DNA of 64,000 bases from Comamonas sp. BIGb0152 (GTDB lineage Bacteria > Pseudomonadota > Gammaproteobacteria > Burkholderiales > Burkholderiaceae_C), in contig NZ_JANUDY010000004.1 of the NCBI RefSeq assembly GCF_024809975.1, positions 62,001 to 126,000 on the forward strand. The letters run 5' to 3'. Positions 50,703 to 59,609 of the stretch are shown here, one piece after another (positions within the stretch are counted from its first letter, which is position 1; each line of letters starts with the position of its first letter). The position numbers and the translations under genes are program-made. The notes beneath the pieces are model-generated. The model was not told the origin of the DNA, ran no database searches, and saw only the letters and a list, made by a program, of their open reading frames with translations.

Positions 50703-51353
50703 ATGACCTCCCACAACGCCCCGCTGCGCTTTTTCTACCACCCCCAGTCCCGCGCCCGCATGGTGCGCTGGATGCTCGAAGAGTGCGATGCCGTCTATGA
50801 ACCGGTGCGGCTGGAGTTTGGCGGCTCGATGAAGTCGCCCGACTACCTGGCGCTGAACCCCATGGGCAAGGTGCCGGCACTGCAGCATGGCCAGACGATG
50901 GTGACCGAGACGGGGGCGATCCTGGCCTACCTGGCCGATCTTTACCCCGAGAAAAAGCTGGCACCGGCGCTGGGCAGCGCCGAGCGCGGCAGCTACTACC
51001 GCTGGCTGTTCCTGGTAGCAGGGCCGGTGGAGGCAGTGTCTACCGCCAAGGCCGAAGGCTGGCTGCAGAACCAGACCGAACGCCAGGCGCTGTCGGCAGG
51101 CTATGGCCGCTTTGACGATGTGCTGCGCAGCCTGCAGCTGGCGGTGACCGGCAAGCGCTATGCCTGTGGCGACCACTTCACGGCCGCTGACCTGTACCTG
51201 GCCAGCTATATCGGCTGGAGCATGCAGGAAGGCAGCCTGCCCTCGCTGCCCGAATTCCAGGACTACGCACTGCCGCTGCTGCAACGCCCGGCCGCCCAGC
51301 GCGCCAACACGCTCGATGGCCCCGTCGAGATGCCCGGCGCTGCGGCAGCCTGA
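50703..51353 (+). CDS. Glutathione S-transferase family protein
   Basis: A 216-residue cytosolic GST. The thioredoxin-like domain shows LRFFYHPQSRARMVRWMLEE, LNPMGKVPAL with the cis-Pro, and TETGAILAYLADLYPE; an all-alpha C-terminal domain with YACGDHFTAADLYLASY follows. Substrate unknown. Probably controlled by the upstream WYL regulator. Start fixed by the ATG at 50703, with GGAAG eight bases ahead. Confidence 0.9.
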   Translation: MTSHNAPLRFFYHPQSRARMVRWMLEECDAVYEPVRLEFGGSMKSPDYLALNPMGKVPALQHGQTMVTETGAILAYLADLYPEKKLAPALGSAERGSYYRWLFLVAGPVEAVSTAKAEGWLQNQTERQALSAGYGRFDDVLRSLQLAVTGKRYACGDHFTAADLYLASYIGWSMQEGSLPSLPEFQDYALPLLQRPAAQRANTLDGPVEMPGAAAA

Positions 51354-51439
51354 TCGGAGCTGTGCCATCAGCGTGCCACGTGGATGGGGCACAATAGCCC
51401 CGGGTGGCCGTCGAGCCACCTTGTTTTATCCACCTGCCC

Positions 51440-52657
51440 ATGCCCGCTTTTTCGTACGAAGTTCTAGACGCCCAGGGCCAGACCCGCAAGGGCATGATCG
51501 AAGCCGACAGCGCCAAGGCGGCGCGCAGCCTGCTGCGTGCCCAGGCCATGGTGCCCTTGGCGGTCGAGCCGCTGGGCGACGTCGACGACAGCGGCGCCAG
51601 CATGGTGCGCAGCCGGCGCGCAGTCTTCAATGCCACCAGCCTGGCAGTATGGACGCGCCAGCTCGCCGGCCTCATCAGCTCGGGCCTGCCGCTGGAGCGT
51701 GCGCTGACGGCGCTGATGGAAGAGATCGACAGCGAGCCCCAGCGCCAGCTGGTGGCCAGCCTGCGCGCCGAGGTCAATGGCGGCTCCACCTTTGCCAAGT
51801 CGCTGGCCCTCTACCCCCGTGATTTTTCGCAGATCTACCGCGCGGTGATCGATGCGGGCGAGCACAGCGGCCACCTCGACCAGGTGCTGTCGCGGCTGGC
51901 CGATGATTTGGAAGAGCGCGACCAGCTCAAGAACAGCCTCATCGGTGCCTCGCTCTACCCGGCCATCGTCACCTGCTTTGCCTTTGTCGTGGTGATGGTG
52001 CTGATGAGCTATGTGGTGCCCCAGGTGGCCGAGGTGTTCTCGGGCACCAAGCATGCGCTGCCGCTGCTGACCCGCGTGATGCTGGGTTTCAGCGACCTGA
52101 TCCGCCACTGGTGGTGGTTGGGTGCCGGCCTGGCCTTTGTGGGCACGGTGATGCTGCGCCTGTCGCTGCGCCAGCCGGCGTTTCGCCAGCGCTTTGATGC
52201 GGGCTGGCTGCAGCTGCCGGTTGTTGGCAAGCTCTCGCGCAACTACAACGCCGCCCGCTTTGCCTCCACCTTGGCCATGCTCAGCAATGCAGGCGTGCCC
52301 ATCTTGAAGGCGCTGCAGGCCGCGGCCGAGACCGTCTCCAACCAGGCCATGCGCCAAGATGCCATCGATGCGCTGGACCAGGTGCGCGAGGGCGCCCCGC
52401 TCGCATCGGCCCTGGCGCAAAAAAAGCGCTTCCCCGCGCTGCTGTCGATGTTTGCCCGCCTGGGCGAGCAGACCGGCGAGCTGCCGCAGATGCTGCAGCG
52501 CGTGGCCAACCAGCTCGCCGGCGATGTGAAGCGCCGCGCGATGCGCCTGGCCACCATCCTGGAGCCGCTGCTGATCGTCGGCATGGGCATCGTCGTCGGC
52601 ATCATCGTGATGGCCGTGCTGATGCCCATCATCCAGCTCAACCAGTTTGTGCGTTAA
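51440..52657 (+). CDS. gspF: Type II secretion system inner membrane protein GspF
   Basis: A 405-residue polytopic platform protein with two cytoplasmic four-helix domains (LAVWTRQLAGLISSGLPLER; FASTLAMLSNAGVPILKALQ) and membrane helices near 170-190, 218-240 and 375-400. It recruits GspE and the pseudopilins. The assignment to T2SS rather than type IV pili rests on the GspF-like N-terminus MPAFSYEVLDAQGQTRKG and on the nearby gsp cluster lacking its own gspF. It lies 9.9 kb beyond gspE, separated by unrelated genes. Confidence 0.88.
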   Translation: MPAFSYEVLDAQGQTRKGMIEADSAKAARSLLRAQAMVPLAVEPLGDVDDSGASMVRSRRAVFNATSLAVWTRQLAGLISSGLPLERALTALMEEIDSEPQRQLVASLRAEVNGGSTFAKSLALYPRDFSQIYRAVIDAGEHSGHLDQVLSRLADDLEERDQLKNSLIGASLYPAIVTCFAFVVVMVLMSYVVPQVAEVFSGTKHALPLLTRVMLGFSDLIRHWWWLGAGLAFVGTVMLRLSLRQPAFRQRFDAGWLQLPVVGKLSRNYNAARFASTLAMLSNAGVPILKALQAAAETVSNQAMRQDAIDALDQVREGAPLASALAQKKRFPALLSMFARLGEQTGELPQMLQRVANQLAGDVKRRAMRLATILEPLLIVGMGIVVGIIVMAVLMPIIQLNQFVR

Positions 52658-52670
52658 ACAACCAGTCTGA

Positions 52671-52699
52671 CCCCGCTTGGCCCGGCCAGGCTAGCGGGG
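52671..52699. terminator. Hairpin between convergent gspF and the Bug gene
   Basis: Stem CCCCGCT / AGCGGGG with inner TGGCC / GGCCA in the 49-bp gap. No long U-run, so a bidirectional but imperfect terminator. Confidence 0.5.
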
Positions 52700-52706
52700 C
52701 CAAGTT

Positions 52707-53723
52707 TCACTCCGCGTGGATCTTGTTGGCCTTGACCACATCGCCCCAGAGCTTGTACTGCGCGCGCGTCATCGCCTCCAGCTGCTGGGGCGTGCCGCCG
52801 CCAGGCTGGTCGCCGCGTTCCTGAAAGCTGCGGATAACAGCAGGCTCTTTGAGCACCGTGTTGATGGCGGCGTTGAGCTTTTGCACCACCTCCGGGCGGG
52901 TGCCGGGCGGGCCATACATGCCGATAAAGGAGATGATCTCGAAGTCCTTCAGCCCCACTTCGGCAGGGGTCGGCACATCGGGCAGCGACGCCACGCGGCT
53001 GCTGCTGGTCACCAGGATGGGGCGCACCTTGCCGGACTTGATATAGGGATCAAACACCGAAGTGGCATCAAACATGGCTTCGATGCGGCCGGCCATCAGG
53101 TCGATCACGGCAGGGCCGCTGCCCTTGTAGGGCACATGGTTCATCGCCGGGCTACCCAGGCGCTCGCGCATCAGCTCGGTGGTCACATGCACCAGCGATC
53201 CGGCACCGGGCGTGCCATAGTCCACGCCCTTGCCGGCCTTGGCGCGCTCCTTGACCAGGGCCGAGAACTGCGCAAAGTCCTTCACCGGCGACGAGGCGGG
53301 CACCACCAGCACCAGCGGCGACTGCAGCAAGATGCCCACGGGCACAAACTTGGTCGGGTCCACAATGCCCAGGGTCGGGAACACATGCGGGGTCACCGTC
53401 ATCGAGCCATTGCCCACCAGCATGCGGTAGCCGTCTGGGGCCGAGCGCATGATGTCCGCCGAGCCCAGGTTGCCATTGACCCCGGCCTTGTTCTCGATCA
53501 CCACGCCCTGGCCCAGGTTGGCCGCCAGGCTGTTGCTGAGCACACGGGCGGCAAAATCGGTCTGACCACCTGGGGGAAAGCCCACCATCAAGGTCACCGG
53601 CTTGGTCGGGTAGGCGGTTTGCGCCAGCGATGGCGCACTCGCGCCCAGCAGGCTGGCCCCCAGCGCCAGGCCCAGGGTCAGTTTGCGGCGCAGCATCGCG
53701 TGCTGTGTTGTCTTGGTCGTCAT
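52707..53723 (-). CDS. Bug/TctC-family tripartite tricarboxylate transporter binding protein
   Basis: A 338-residue periplasmic binding protein. The signal peptide (basic start MTTKTTQHAMLRRKLTLG, cleaved near SLA-QT) precedes YPTKPVTLMVGFPPGG, IENKAGVNGNLGSADIM and DGYRMLVGNGSMTV, all Bug hallmarks. AAGGAG sits eight bases before the ATG at 53723. It lies 23 bp after uxuA, so a sugar acid such as a hexuronate or mannonate is a plausible ligand. No TctA/TctB membrane genes are present, as is usual for Bug proteins. Confidence 0.9.
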   Translation of the reverse strand: MTTKTTQHAMLRRKLTLGLALGASLLGASAPSLAQTAYPTKPVTLMVGFPPGGQTDFAARVLSNSLAANLGQGVVIENKAGVNGNLGSADIMRSAPDGYRMLVGNGSMTVTPHVFPTLGIVDPTKFVPVGILLQSPLVLVVPASSPVKDFAQFSALVKERAKAGKGVDYGTPGAGSLVHVTTELMRERLGSPAMNHVPYKGSGPAVIDLMAGRIEAMFDATSVFDPYIKSGKVRPILVTSSSRVASLPDVPTPAEVGLKDFEIISFIGMYGPPGTRPEVVQKLNAAINTVLKEPAVIRSFQERGDQPGGGTPQQLEAMTRAQYKLWGDVVKANKIHAE

Positions 53724-53746
53724 TGTTATGTCTCCTTGGTTTGAAA

Positions 53747-54823
53747 TCAGAGTGCAGCAGGCGCTGCCATGTCTTCCTGCGCGGGCGAGAACTTGTCCAC
53801 CGCTTCCCACAGGCCATTGATATAGACAGCGCCCAGCGCCCGGTCATAGAGGCCATAGCCGGGCTTGCCGGTTTCGCCCCAGATCATGCGGCCGTGGTCC
53901 GGGCGCACATAGCCTTCAAAGCCCACATCGTGGTAGGCCTTGACGATGGCCGCGATATCGAGCGAGCCACAGGTCGAGAGGTGAGCGGTTTCTTCGAAAT
54001 CTCCCTCGGGCGATACCTTCACATTGCGGATATGCGCAAAGTGGATGCGGCCCCGGCCGCCAAACTCGCGCACCAGTGCCTCCACATTGTTCTGCGGGCC
54101 GGCACCCAGCGAGCCCGAGCACAGAGTCAGGCCATTGGCGGGGCTGTCGATCAGGTCGACGATGCGGGCCAGGTCATCACGGTTCTTGACGATGCGTGGC
54201 AGGCCAAAGATGGGGCGCGGCGGGTCATCGGGATGGATGGCCATCTTGATGCCGCATTCCTCGGCCACCGGGATGACGGCCTGCAGAAAATAGGCCAGGT
54301 TCTGCCACAGCTGCTCGGCATCCACCTGGCGGTAGGCCTGCAGCAGGTCTTGCAGCTCATCGCGGCGGTAGCTGCTGTCCCAGCCCGGCAGCGAGATGCC
54401 TTTTTCCGCATCGATGCTGTCGGCCATGCGGCTGTCAAAGGCCAGGCAGGTGGAGCCATCGGGCAGCTGCTTGGCCAGCTCGGTGCGGGTCCAGTCAAAC
54501 ACCGGCATGAAGTTGTAGCAGACCACCTGCACACCGGCGGCAGCCAGGTGGCGCAAGGTTTGCTGGTAGTTGGCAATCAGCTGGTCGCGGCTGTCACGGC
54601 CCAGTTTGATGTCCTCATGCACCGGCACCGACTCCACCAGCTCAAACGTCAGGCCAGCGTCCTCGATCTGCTGCTTGAGCGCCTCGATCTTGGCCAGCGG
54701 CCAGACGGCCCCCACCGGCTCGTCATAGATCGCCGAGACGATATGCGTGACCCCGGGGATCTGGCGGATATAGGCCAAGGACACCGGGTCCGCGCTGCCA
54801 AACCAACGAAACGACATCTTCAT
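53747..54823 (-). CDS. uxuA: Mannonate dehydratase
   Basis: A 358-residue TIM-barrel enzyme converting D-mannonate to 2-keto-3-deoxygluconate in hexuronate breakdown. It starts [24 protein letters not shown] and shows [43 protein letters not shown] and [15 protein letters not shown], with the C-terminal [11 protein letters not shown] metal-site motif. The other uronate genes (uxaC, uxuB, kdgK) are not in the window. It is divergent from a GntR-family gene across an array of operator-like repeats. Confidence 0.95.
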   Translation of the reverse strand: MKMSFRWFGSADPVSLAYIRQIPGVTHIVSAIYDEPVGAVWPLAKIEALKQQIEDAGLTFELVESVPVHEDIKLGRDSRDQLIANYQQTLRHLAAAGVQVVCYNFMPVFDWTRTELAKQLPDGSTCLAFDSRMADSIDAEKGISLPGWDSSYRRDELQDLLQAYRQVDAEQLWQNLAYFLQAVIPVAEECGIKMAIHPDDPPRPIFGLPRIVKNRDDLARIVDLIDSPANGLTLCSGSLGAGPQNNVEALVREFGGRGRIHFAHIRNVKVSPEGDFEETAHLSTCGSLDIAAIVKAYHDVGFEGYVRPDHGRMIWGETGKPGYGLYDRALGAVYINGLWEAVDKFSPAQEDMAAPAAL

Positions 54824-54855
54824 GTTCTTTGAACCTCTTGCTGCAATCAAAAATC

Positions 54856-54908
54856 TGGTTAGACCAATTCTACAAACTGGCCAGACCATTTTGATTGATG
54901 GTTTACCA
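54856..54908. promoter_or_regulatory. Array of GntR/FadR-type operator sites between uxuA and its regulator
   Basis: Three near-palindromes share halves TGGT/ACCA: TGGTTAGACCA (54856-54866), TGGCCAGACCA (54878-54888) and TGGTTTACCA (54899-54908). Centres are about 22 and 20 bp apart, two helical turns, so proteins would bind the same DNA face. They lie 33-85 bp upstream of uxuA. Confidence 0.6.
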
Positions 54909-55007
54909 CTATGTCCGGTATTTGCGGTGGTTTGGCCAGTGCGCGGCTTACACTGCTGCTGGCCCTCCGGTTTTGGCGGATCGGCCTACCAACGGAATAC
55001 GCGCAAG

Positions 55008-55742
55008 ATGCCCAACAAGCTGGTCCCTACGGCTGACGACGACAGCCGCACCACCGGTGTCAGGTCCTACCAGGACCTCGCCAGAAAAATCCTTGAAGAG
55101 ACTGCCACCGACAGCGCAGCCGCCGACCAGCGCCTGCCCTCGGAGCGCAGCCTGGCCGACATGTTTGGCGTCAGCCGCACTGCCGTGCGCGAAGCCATCA
55201 TTGCGCTGGAGGTGCAAGGCCTTGTCGAGGTGCGCCTGGGCTCGGGCATCTACCTGCAGCCCCATAGTCCCAACGGCCCCAGCCGCCTGCCCGCCTTTGA
55301 TCTGCCCACGGGCCCCGGCCCGCTGGAGACCCTGCGCGCCCGCGTGCTGGTGGAGGCCGAGATAGCCGCAGCCGCTGCCAGCGAGCGCCGCGATGCCGAC
55401 CTGGACCGCATGCTCGACGCACTGGCCACCATGCGCCAGCAGCTCGGTGACAAGGACGCCTATGACGCCGCCGACCGGCGTTTTCACCTCGCCATTGCCG
55501 AGGCCACCGGCAACCGCGTGCTGCAGCACATGGTGCAAGCCATGTGGGACAACGCCCGCCAGGACCCGCGCTGGGACAAGATCGAACAGCATTTCCACTC
55601 CGAGCAGCTGCGCGAGGCCAGCCTCAAGGACCACCAGGCCATCTTTGCCGCGATTGCCGAGCGCCAGCCCGCGCAAGCCCGCCAGGCGATGCAGCAGCAT
55701 TTGGGGCGCGTCATCTCGCAGTTCTCCCAGGCCTGGTATTAA
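55008..55742 (+). CDS. GntR-family (FadR subfamily) regulator, UxuR-like
   Basis: A 244-residue regulator with the GntR winged HTH (RLPSERSLADMFGVSRTAVR; ALEVQGLVEVRLGSGIYL) and an FCD all-helical effector domain (RRFHLAIAEATGN; HQAIFAAIAERQPAQARQAM, with metal-binding Asp/His). It is divergent from uxuA, so it probably represses uxuA and the Bug gene in response to a hexuronate-pathway sugar acid. The ATG at 55008 is the first that keeps the protein out of the operator array. Confidence 0.88.
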   Translation: MPNKLVPTADDDSRTTGVRSYQDLARKILEETATDSAAADQRLPSERSLADMFGVSRTAVREAIIALEVQGLVEVRLGSGIYLQPHSPNGPSRLPAFDLPTGPGPLETLRARVLVEAEIAAAAASERRDADLDRMLDALATMRQQLGDKDAYDAADRRFHLAIAEATGNRVLQHMVQAMWDNARQDPRWDKIEQHFHSEQLREASLKDHQAIFAAIAERQPAQARQAMQQHLGRVISQFSQAWY

Positions 55743-55800
55743 GCAAGAACAGCGCTGCCACTGCGCTATATTGGCCCTCAGTTCAGCAACAAGGACGGCC

Positions 55801-56700
55801 ATGGCTGCCACTCTCGAAAACAAGCTGGTGGTCGCGATCTCCTCGCGGGCGCTGTTCAACTTTGAAGAAGAAAACCGGGTTTTCGAGCAGGACAAGGACC
55901 AGGCCTATGCCCAGCTGCAGCTGCAGCGGCTGGAGACGCCCGCACCGCCCGGCGTGGCGTTCTCGCTGGTGCGCAAGCTGCTGGCCTTCAACAGCGGCAC
56001 GGCGCAGAAGGTCGAGGTGGTGCTGCTGTCGCGCAATGACCCGGTCAGCGGCATGCGGGTGTTCCGCAGCTGCAAGGCCCATGGGCTCGATTCGATCCAG
56101 CGGGGCGTGTTCACCCAGGGGCGCGACCCCTTCCGCTACCTCAAGCCGCTGGGCGCCCATCTTTTCCTGTCTGCCAATGCCACCGATGTGCAGCAGGCGC
56201 TGCAGCTGGGCTTTCCGGCCGCGCGCGTGCTGACCGAATCGGCCCAGGCGCAGGACAGCAACCCCGACGAAGTGCGCATTGCCTTTGACGGCGATGCCGT
56301 GCTGTTCTCGGACGAGGCCGAGCGCGTCTTCCAGGCCCAGGGGCTGGACGCGTTCCAGCGCCATGAGATCGAGCATGCCGCCCGCCCCCTGCCCGATGGC
56401 CCCTTCAAGCCACTGCTGGCCGCGCTGCACCGGCTGCAGCAAGATACGCAAAGCCAGATGCGCATCCGCACCGCCCTGGTCACCGCCCGCAGTGCCCCGG
56501 CCCATGAGCGCGCCATCCGCACCCTGATGGACTGGAACATCGGCGTCGATGAAACCATGTTCCTGGGTGGCCTGGCCAAGGGCGAATTTCTGCGCGAGTT
56601 CGAGCCCGACTTCTTCTTTGACGACCAGACCGGTCACGCCACCAGCGCGGCGGCCCATGTGCCCGCCGGCCATGTGAGCAGCGGTATCTCCAACCTCTGA
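55801..56700 (+). CDS. 5'-nucleotidase-family protein (cytosolic 5'-nucleotidase I-like)
   Basis: A 299-residue protein of the 5'-nucleotidase Pfam family related to cytosolic 5'-nucleotidase IA. Signature segments are LVVAISSRALFNFEEENRVF, VEVVLLSRNDPVSGMRVF, HLFLSANATDVQQAL, AFDGDAVLFSDEAE with the HAD-type Asp, and FFDDQTGHA near the end. No signal peptide, so cytosolic. It would dephosphorylate nucleoside monophosphates. Single gene, with a terminator directly after. Confidence 0.88.
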   Translation: MAATLENKLVVAISSRALFNFEEENRVFEQDKDQAYAQLQLQRLETPAPPGVAFSLVRKLLAFNSGTAQKVEVVLLSRNDPVSGMRVFRSCKAHGLDSIQRGVFTQGRDPFRYLKPLGAHLFLSANATDVQQALQLGFPAARVLTESAQAQDSNPDEVRIAFDGDAVLFSDEAERVFQAQGLDAFQRHEIEHAARPLPDGPFKPLLAALHRLQQDTQSQMRIRTALVTARSAPAHERAIRTLMDWNIGVDETMFLGGLAKGEFLREFEPDFFFDDQTGHATSAAAHVPAGHVSSGISNL

Positions 56701-56723
56701 TCGCCTCCGCCAAACCCAGACGC

Positions 56724-56760
56724 AAAAAAGCCGCTGGCTCCTGAAGGAGGCAGCGGCTTT
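56724..56760. terminator. Bidirectional terminator between the nucleotidase and the ZnuD-like receptor
   Basis: Outer stem AAAGCCGCTG / CAGCGGCTTT enclosing an inner CTCC / GGAG with a TGAA loop. Six As on the left give a U-run on the minus strand for the receptor gene, and Ts on the right serve the nucleotidase gene. Confidence 0.9.
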
Positions 56761-56787
56761 GGCGTTCAGGCCTGGGTTTTCAGATGC

Positions 56788-58911
56788 TTAGAACTGCTTG
56801 ATAAAGCCCAGAGAAACCGCACGCCCCTGCAGCGGCGCCGCGTTCTTGATGAACGAGGTGTGCACATAGGCCAGCTTATTGGTCAGGTTGTCCAGCTTCA
56901 GGTAGATCTGCCAAGGCGTGCCGTCGCTGGAGGTCTGGTGGTAGCTGACGCGCCAGTTCAGCATGCCGTAGCCGGGGGTCTCGCTTTCATAGTCGGCCAC
57001 CTTGTTCTGGCGCTTGACCAGCTGCCACTGCGCCTCGCTGCGCCAGTTGGCCCATTTGCCAGCCACGCGCAAGCCCACACGGGCAGGGGCCAGGCGCGGG
57101 ATCTTGCTGCCGTCTTCCAGCTTGGCATGCACCAGGTCACCGGTGGCGCCCACCGTCCAGTTCGCATCGATGCGGTGCTGGATCTGGCCTTCCAGACCGG
57201 TGAAGGTGGCAGTCTGCTGCGCATACTGCAGCAGCTGCAGGCCGTCGTGCTCATCGACGGTGCGACCGTAGATGTAGTTGTTCACCCGGTTGCGGTAGAC
57301 ATTGACCGAGAAGGTCGTGTCGCCCGCCGTGCGTGCCAGCCCAATGTCGATATTGCTGGAGCGCTCCTTGCGCAGATCGGGGTTGCCCAGCTCGTAGGTG
57401 GAGGTGGCCATGTGCAGGCCGCGCGCATACAGCTCTTCGGCCGTGGGCAGGCGGCTGGCCGAGGTGACATGGGCGCTCAAGCGGTAGCCCGGCATAAAGC
57501 GCCAGCTGCCGCCCAGCGACAGCGAATTGCCCTTGTGCTTGCGCACCAGGCCGTCGTCGTTGGCATACACGCTTTGCCAGTCGTGGCGCAGTGCGGCCTC
57601 GACGCCAAAGTCGCCAAAGCGGCGCTCTTCGAGCAGGTAGACGCCCTGGCTTTGCGTGCGGGTCGGCTGCACATAGGCTTCCTCACCGGTGGCGCTAAAG
57701 CGGCGCTGCGCAGCCTCAAAACCCAGCACACCGGTCCAACCGGCGATGGGCTCATGCAGCACATCCACACGCAGGTCATGCGCGCGGTTCTTGAAGCTGG
57801 TGGAAATCTCGCCGCCCTCGATCTCGTCGTGGTGGTAGCGCGTCACACCCCCGCGCAGGCGGATGGCTGAGACGCCGGCAAACGGCTTGCGCCATTCGGA
57901 GCGCAGGTCATAGCGCTCGCTGTGCATGTCCACCACCGGCACGCCCTCTTCCTCATGGTCGTGGTCATGGTCGTCGTCTCCATGGTCGTGGCCGTCATGG
58001 CCGCCGCAGTGCAGGTGCAGACCATGGGTGTGGCAGCCCTCAAAGCTGTGGTTGTGGCCGGGCAGGCCATAGCGCGCCTGGGTGCGGGTGTAGGCCAGGC
58101 CCACATAGCCGCTGTCACCGATCCAGGACAGGCCAATGCTGCCGCCGGCATTGCGCGCGCGGCTGCCTTCCACCTTGTTGCCCAGGCCCCAGCCGCTGCC
58201 CACGCGGTAGTCATCGGCATTGCGGGCCATGCCCTCTACATGCAAGGCAAAGGGGCCCGAGCCCGCCGTCAACGACAGCGCGGTCGCGGCATCGTTGGCG
58301 CCCGTGCCGGCACGCACCTCGACCTGGCCTTCATAGCCCTTCTCGGGCACCTTGGTGGGGATCTTGTTGTCCAGCACATTGACCACGCCGCCAATCGCAC
58401 CGGCACCATAAATCAGTGCCGAGGGGCCGCGCAGCACCTCGATCTGGGTGGCCAGCATGGGCTCGCTCACCACCGCATGGTCGGGGCTGATGGTCGATGC
58501 GTCCTGGATCACCGCACCGTCGTTCAGCACCTTGACCCGCGCGCCATCCATGCCCCGGATCACCGGCCGGCTCGCACCTGCACCAAAGTGCGTGGCCTGG
58601 ATGCCGGGCTCATTGGCCAGGGTCTCACCCAGGCTGGCGCCACGTTTTTGAACCAGTTCGTCGCCCTGCAGCACGGTCACGGGGGTGGTCATGTCGTCGA
58701 CCGTGCGGTTGGTGCCGCTGGCCGATACCGTCACCTCGGGCAAGGTGGTGGCCGTGGCCGGGGCTGCACCCTCGGCGTTCTGGGCCATTGCCGCGCTGCT
58801 GAGCAGCAGGCCGGCCACAGCGGCGGCCACCGGGCGCAGGTTGCGGGCCTGCGGCTTGAAAATTGCGGTGCGCGCCAGCAGCGGCTGCGCCTGTTGTGCA
58901 TGGAAACCCAT
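56788..58911 (-). CDS. znuD: TonB-dependent receptor with histidine-rich loop (ZnuD-like zinc receptor)
   Basis: A 707-residue outer-membrane receptor. Signal peptide ends near AMA-QN; a TonB-box-like LPEVTVSAS (57-65) leads into the plug (VIRGMDGARVKVLNDGAVIQD; EVLRGPSALIYGAGAIGGVV). Residues 286-319 form an extracellular loop with about 14 histidines, several Asp, and Cys293 and Cys302. The barrel ends in IKQF. His-rich loops of this kind capture Zn2+ in Neisseria ZnuD. GAGGGG precedes the ATG. It lies downstream of a small His/Cys protein gene and a Fur/Zur-like site, consistent with zinc-starvation control. Confidence 0.9.
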   Translation of the reverse strand: MGFHAQQAQPLLARTAIFKPQARNLRPVAAAVAGLLLSSAAMAQNAEGAAPATATTLPEVTVSASGTNRTVDDMTTPVTVLQGDELVQKRGASLGETLANEPGIQATHFGAGASRPVIRGMDGARVKVLNDGAVIQDASTISPDHAVVSEPMLATQIEVLRGPSALIYGAGAIGGVVNVLDNKIPTKVPEKGYEGQVEVRAGTGANDAATALSLTAGSGPFALHVEGMARNADDYRVGSGWGLGNKVEGSRARNAGGSIGLSWIGDSGYVGLAYTRTQARYGLPGHNHSFEGCHTHGLHLHCGGHDGHDHGDDDHDHDHEEEGVPVVDMHSERYDLRSEWRKPFAGVSAIRLRGGVTRYHHDEIEGGEISTSFKNRAHDLRVDVLHEPIAGWTGVLGFEAAQRRFSATGEEAYVQPTRTQSQGVYLLEERRFGDFGVEAALRHDWQSVYANDDGLVRKHKGNSLSLGGSWRFMPGYRLSAHVTSASRLPTAEELYARGLHMATSTYELGNPDLRKERSSNIDIGLARTAGDTTFSVNVYRNRVNNYIYGRTVDEHDGLQLLQYAQQTATFTGLEGQIQHRIDANWTVGATGDLVHAKLEDGSKIPRLAPARVGLRVAGKWANWRSEAQWQLVKRQNKVADYESETPGYGMLNWRVSYHQTSSDGTPWQIYLKLDNLTNKLAYVHTSFIKNAAPLQGRAVSLGFIKQF

Positions 58912-58984
58912 GGTCTACCCCTCGAAAAGCCCATGCCTGTGTGGCATGTGCGCGCGCAGCCCATCACAACGGCTTGAACCCGCC

Positions 58985-59000
58985 GAGCGCCATGGCGCTC
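58985..59000. repeat. Perfect 16-bp palindrome upstream of the ZnuD-like gene
   Basis: GAGCGCCATGGCGCTC is a perfect palindrome in the 174-bp gap between the small His/Cys gene and the receptor gene. Operator or intercistronic hairpin; undetermined. No gene is seen in the gap. Confidence 0.3.
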
Positions 59001-59085
59001 CTGCGGCTACGCGGAAAAAACAAGACAGACCGGCCTCACCCGCTTGCTGCGCGCTATCAAGAAAAAGCGCGCGCGGGCAGCCGTG

Positions 59086-59559
59086 TCACTGGAACAAGGA
59101 GGGGGTAGGAGAAGGAGGCCCGCGCGCAAAGAACAGCGCCGGGCTTTGCCGCAGCAAGATGGCCAGCACGGTCGCTGCCGTTTCTTGCACAGCGCGCAGC
59201 AGGGGTGCCTGCAAGGAATGGCTGAGCAGGCCTGCGCCCAGGGCCATGTGGGAGAAGCCCTGGCAGTCGGCTTCGGAATGCTTGCCAAACAGGTCATGCA
59301 CGCCATGGCCGCTGCTGGCCACGGCATCGCCGCTGTCGCGCTCGGCGGCCGATGCCGTCGCGGTCACCGCAGCCGTCTGCAGCGTCCGGGCATACAGGTG
59401 GCTGATGTCATGGAGCTTGCCCAGCAGCGGCAGGCACAGCTGCGCCAGGCACAGCCAGCACAGCAACACCATCGCCCAGCCACGCAGCGGCCTCGGCGCA
59501 GGCGCCGAGACAGACAGGGGATGGAGAGCGCGCAGGGAAGACACAGGCCGGGCAGACAA
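59086..59559 (-). CDS. Small membrane-anchored protein with His/Cys motif, likely zinc regulon
   Basis: A 157-residue protein: a proline-rich cytoplasmic start, one membrane helix (about 27-47, Cys-rich), then a periplasmic part with His50, His54, His85, His88, His94, Cys99 and His104 (GHGVHDLFGKHSEADCQGF). A second hydrophobic stretch lies near 119-138. It resembles the small DUF2946-type proteins often found next to metal-related TonB receptors, but I cannot confirm the family. It precedes the ZnuD-like gene on the same strand by 174 bp. A role in handling zinc is inference. Confidence 0.6.
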   Translation of the reverse strand: MSARPVSSLRALHPLSVSAPAPRPLRGWAMVLLCWLCLAQLCLPLLGKLHDISHLYARTLQTAAVTATASAAERDSGDAVASSGHGVHDLFGKHSEADCQGFSHMALGAGLLSHSLQAPLLRAVQETAATVLAILLRQSPALFFARGPPSPTPSLFQ

Positions 59560-59594
59560 TCAAACCAGTGGCCCCCGCCGAGGATGGCCACTAT

Positions 59595-59609
59595 TGCAAA
59601 TGAATTGCA
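59595..59609 (-). promoter_or_regulatory. Candidate Fur/Zur-family operator
   Basis: TGCAAATGAATTGCA is a palindrome with 5-bp perfect arms and one further complementary pair inside, 36 bp before the ATG of the small His/Cys gene. AT-rich palindromes with TGCAAATGA-like arms occur at Fur-family sites in this group. Zur would fit the zinc genes downstream. Confidence 0.4.
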
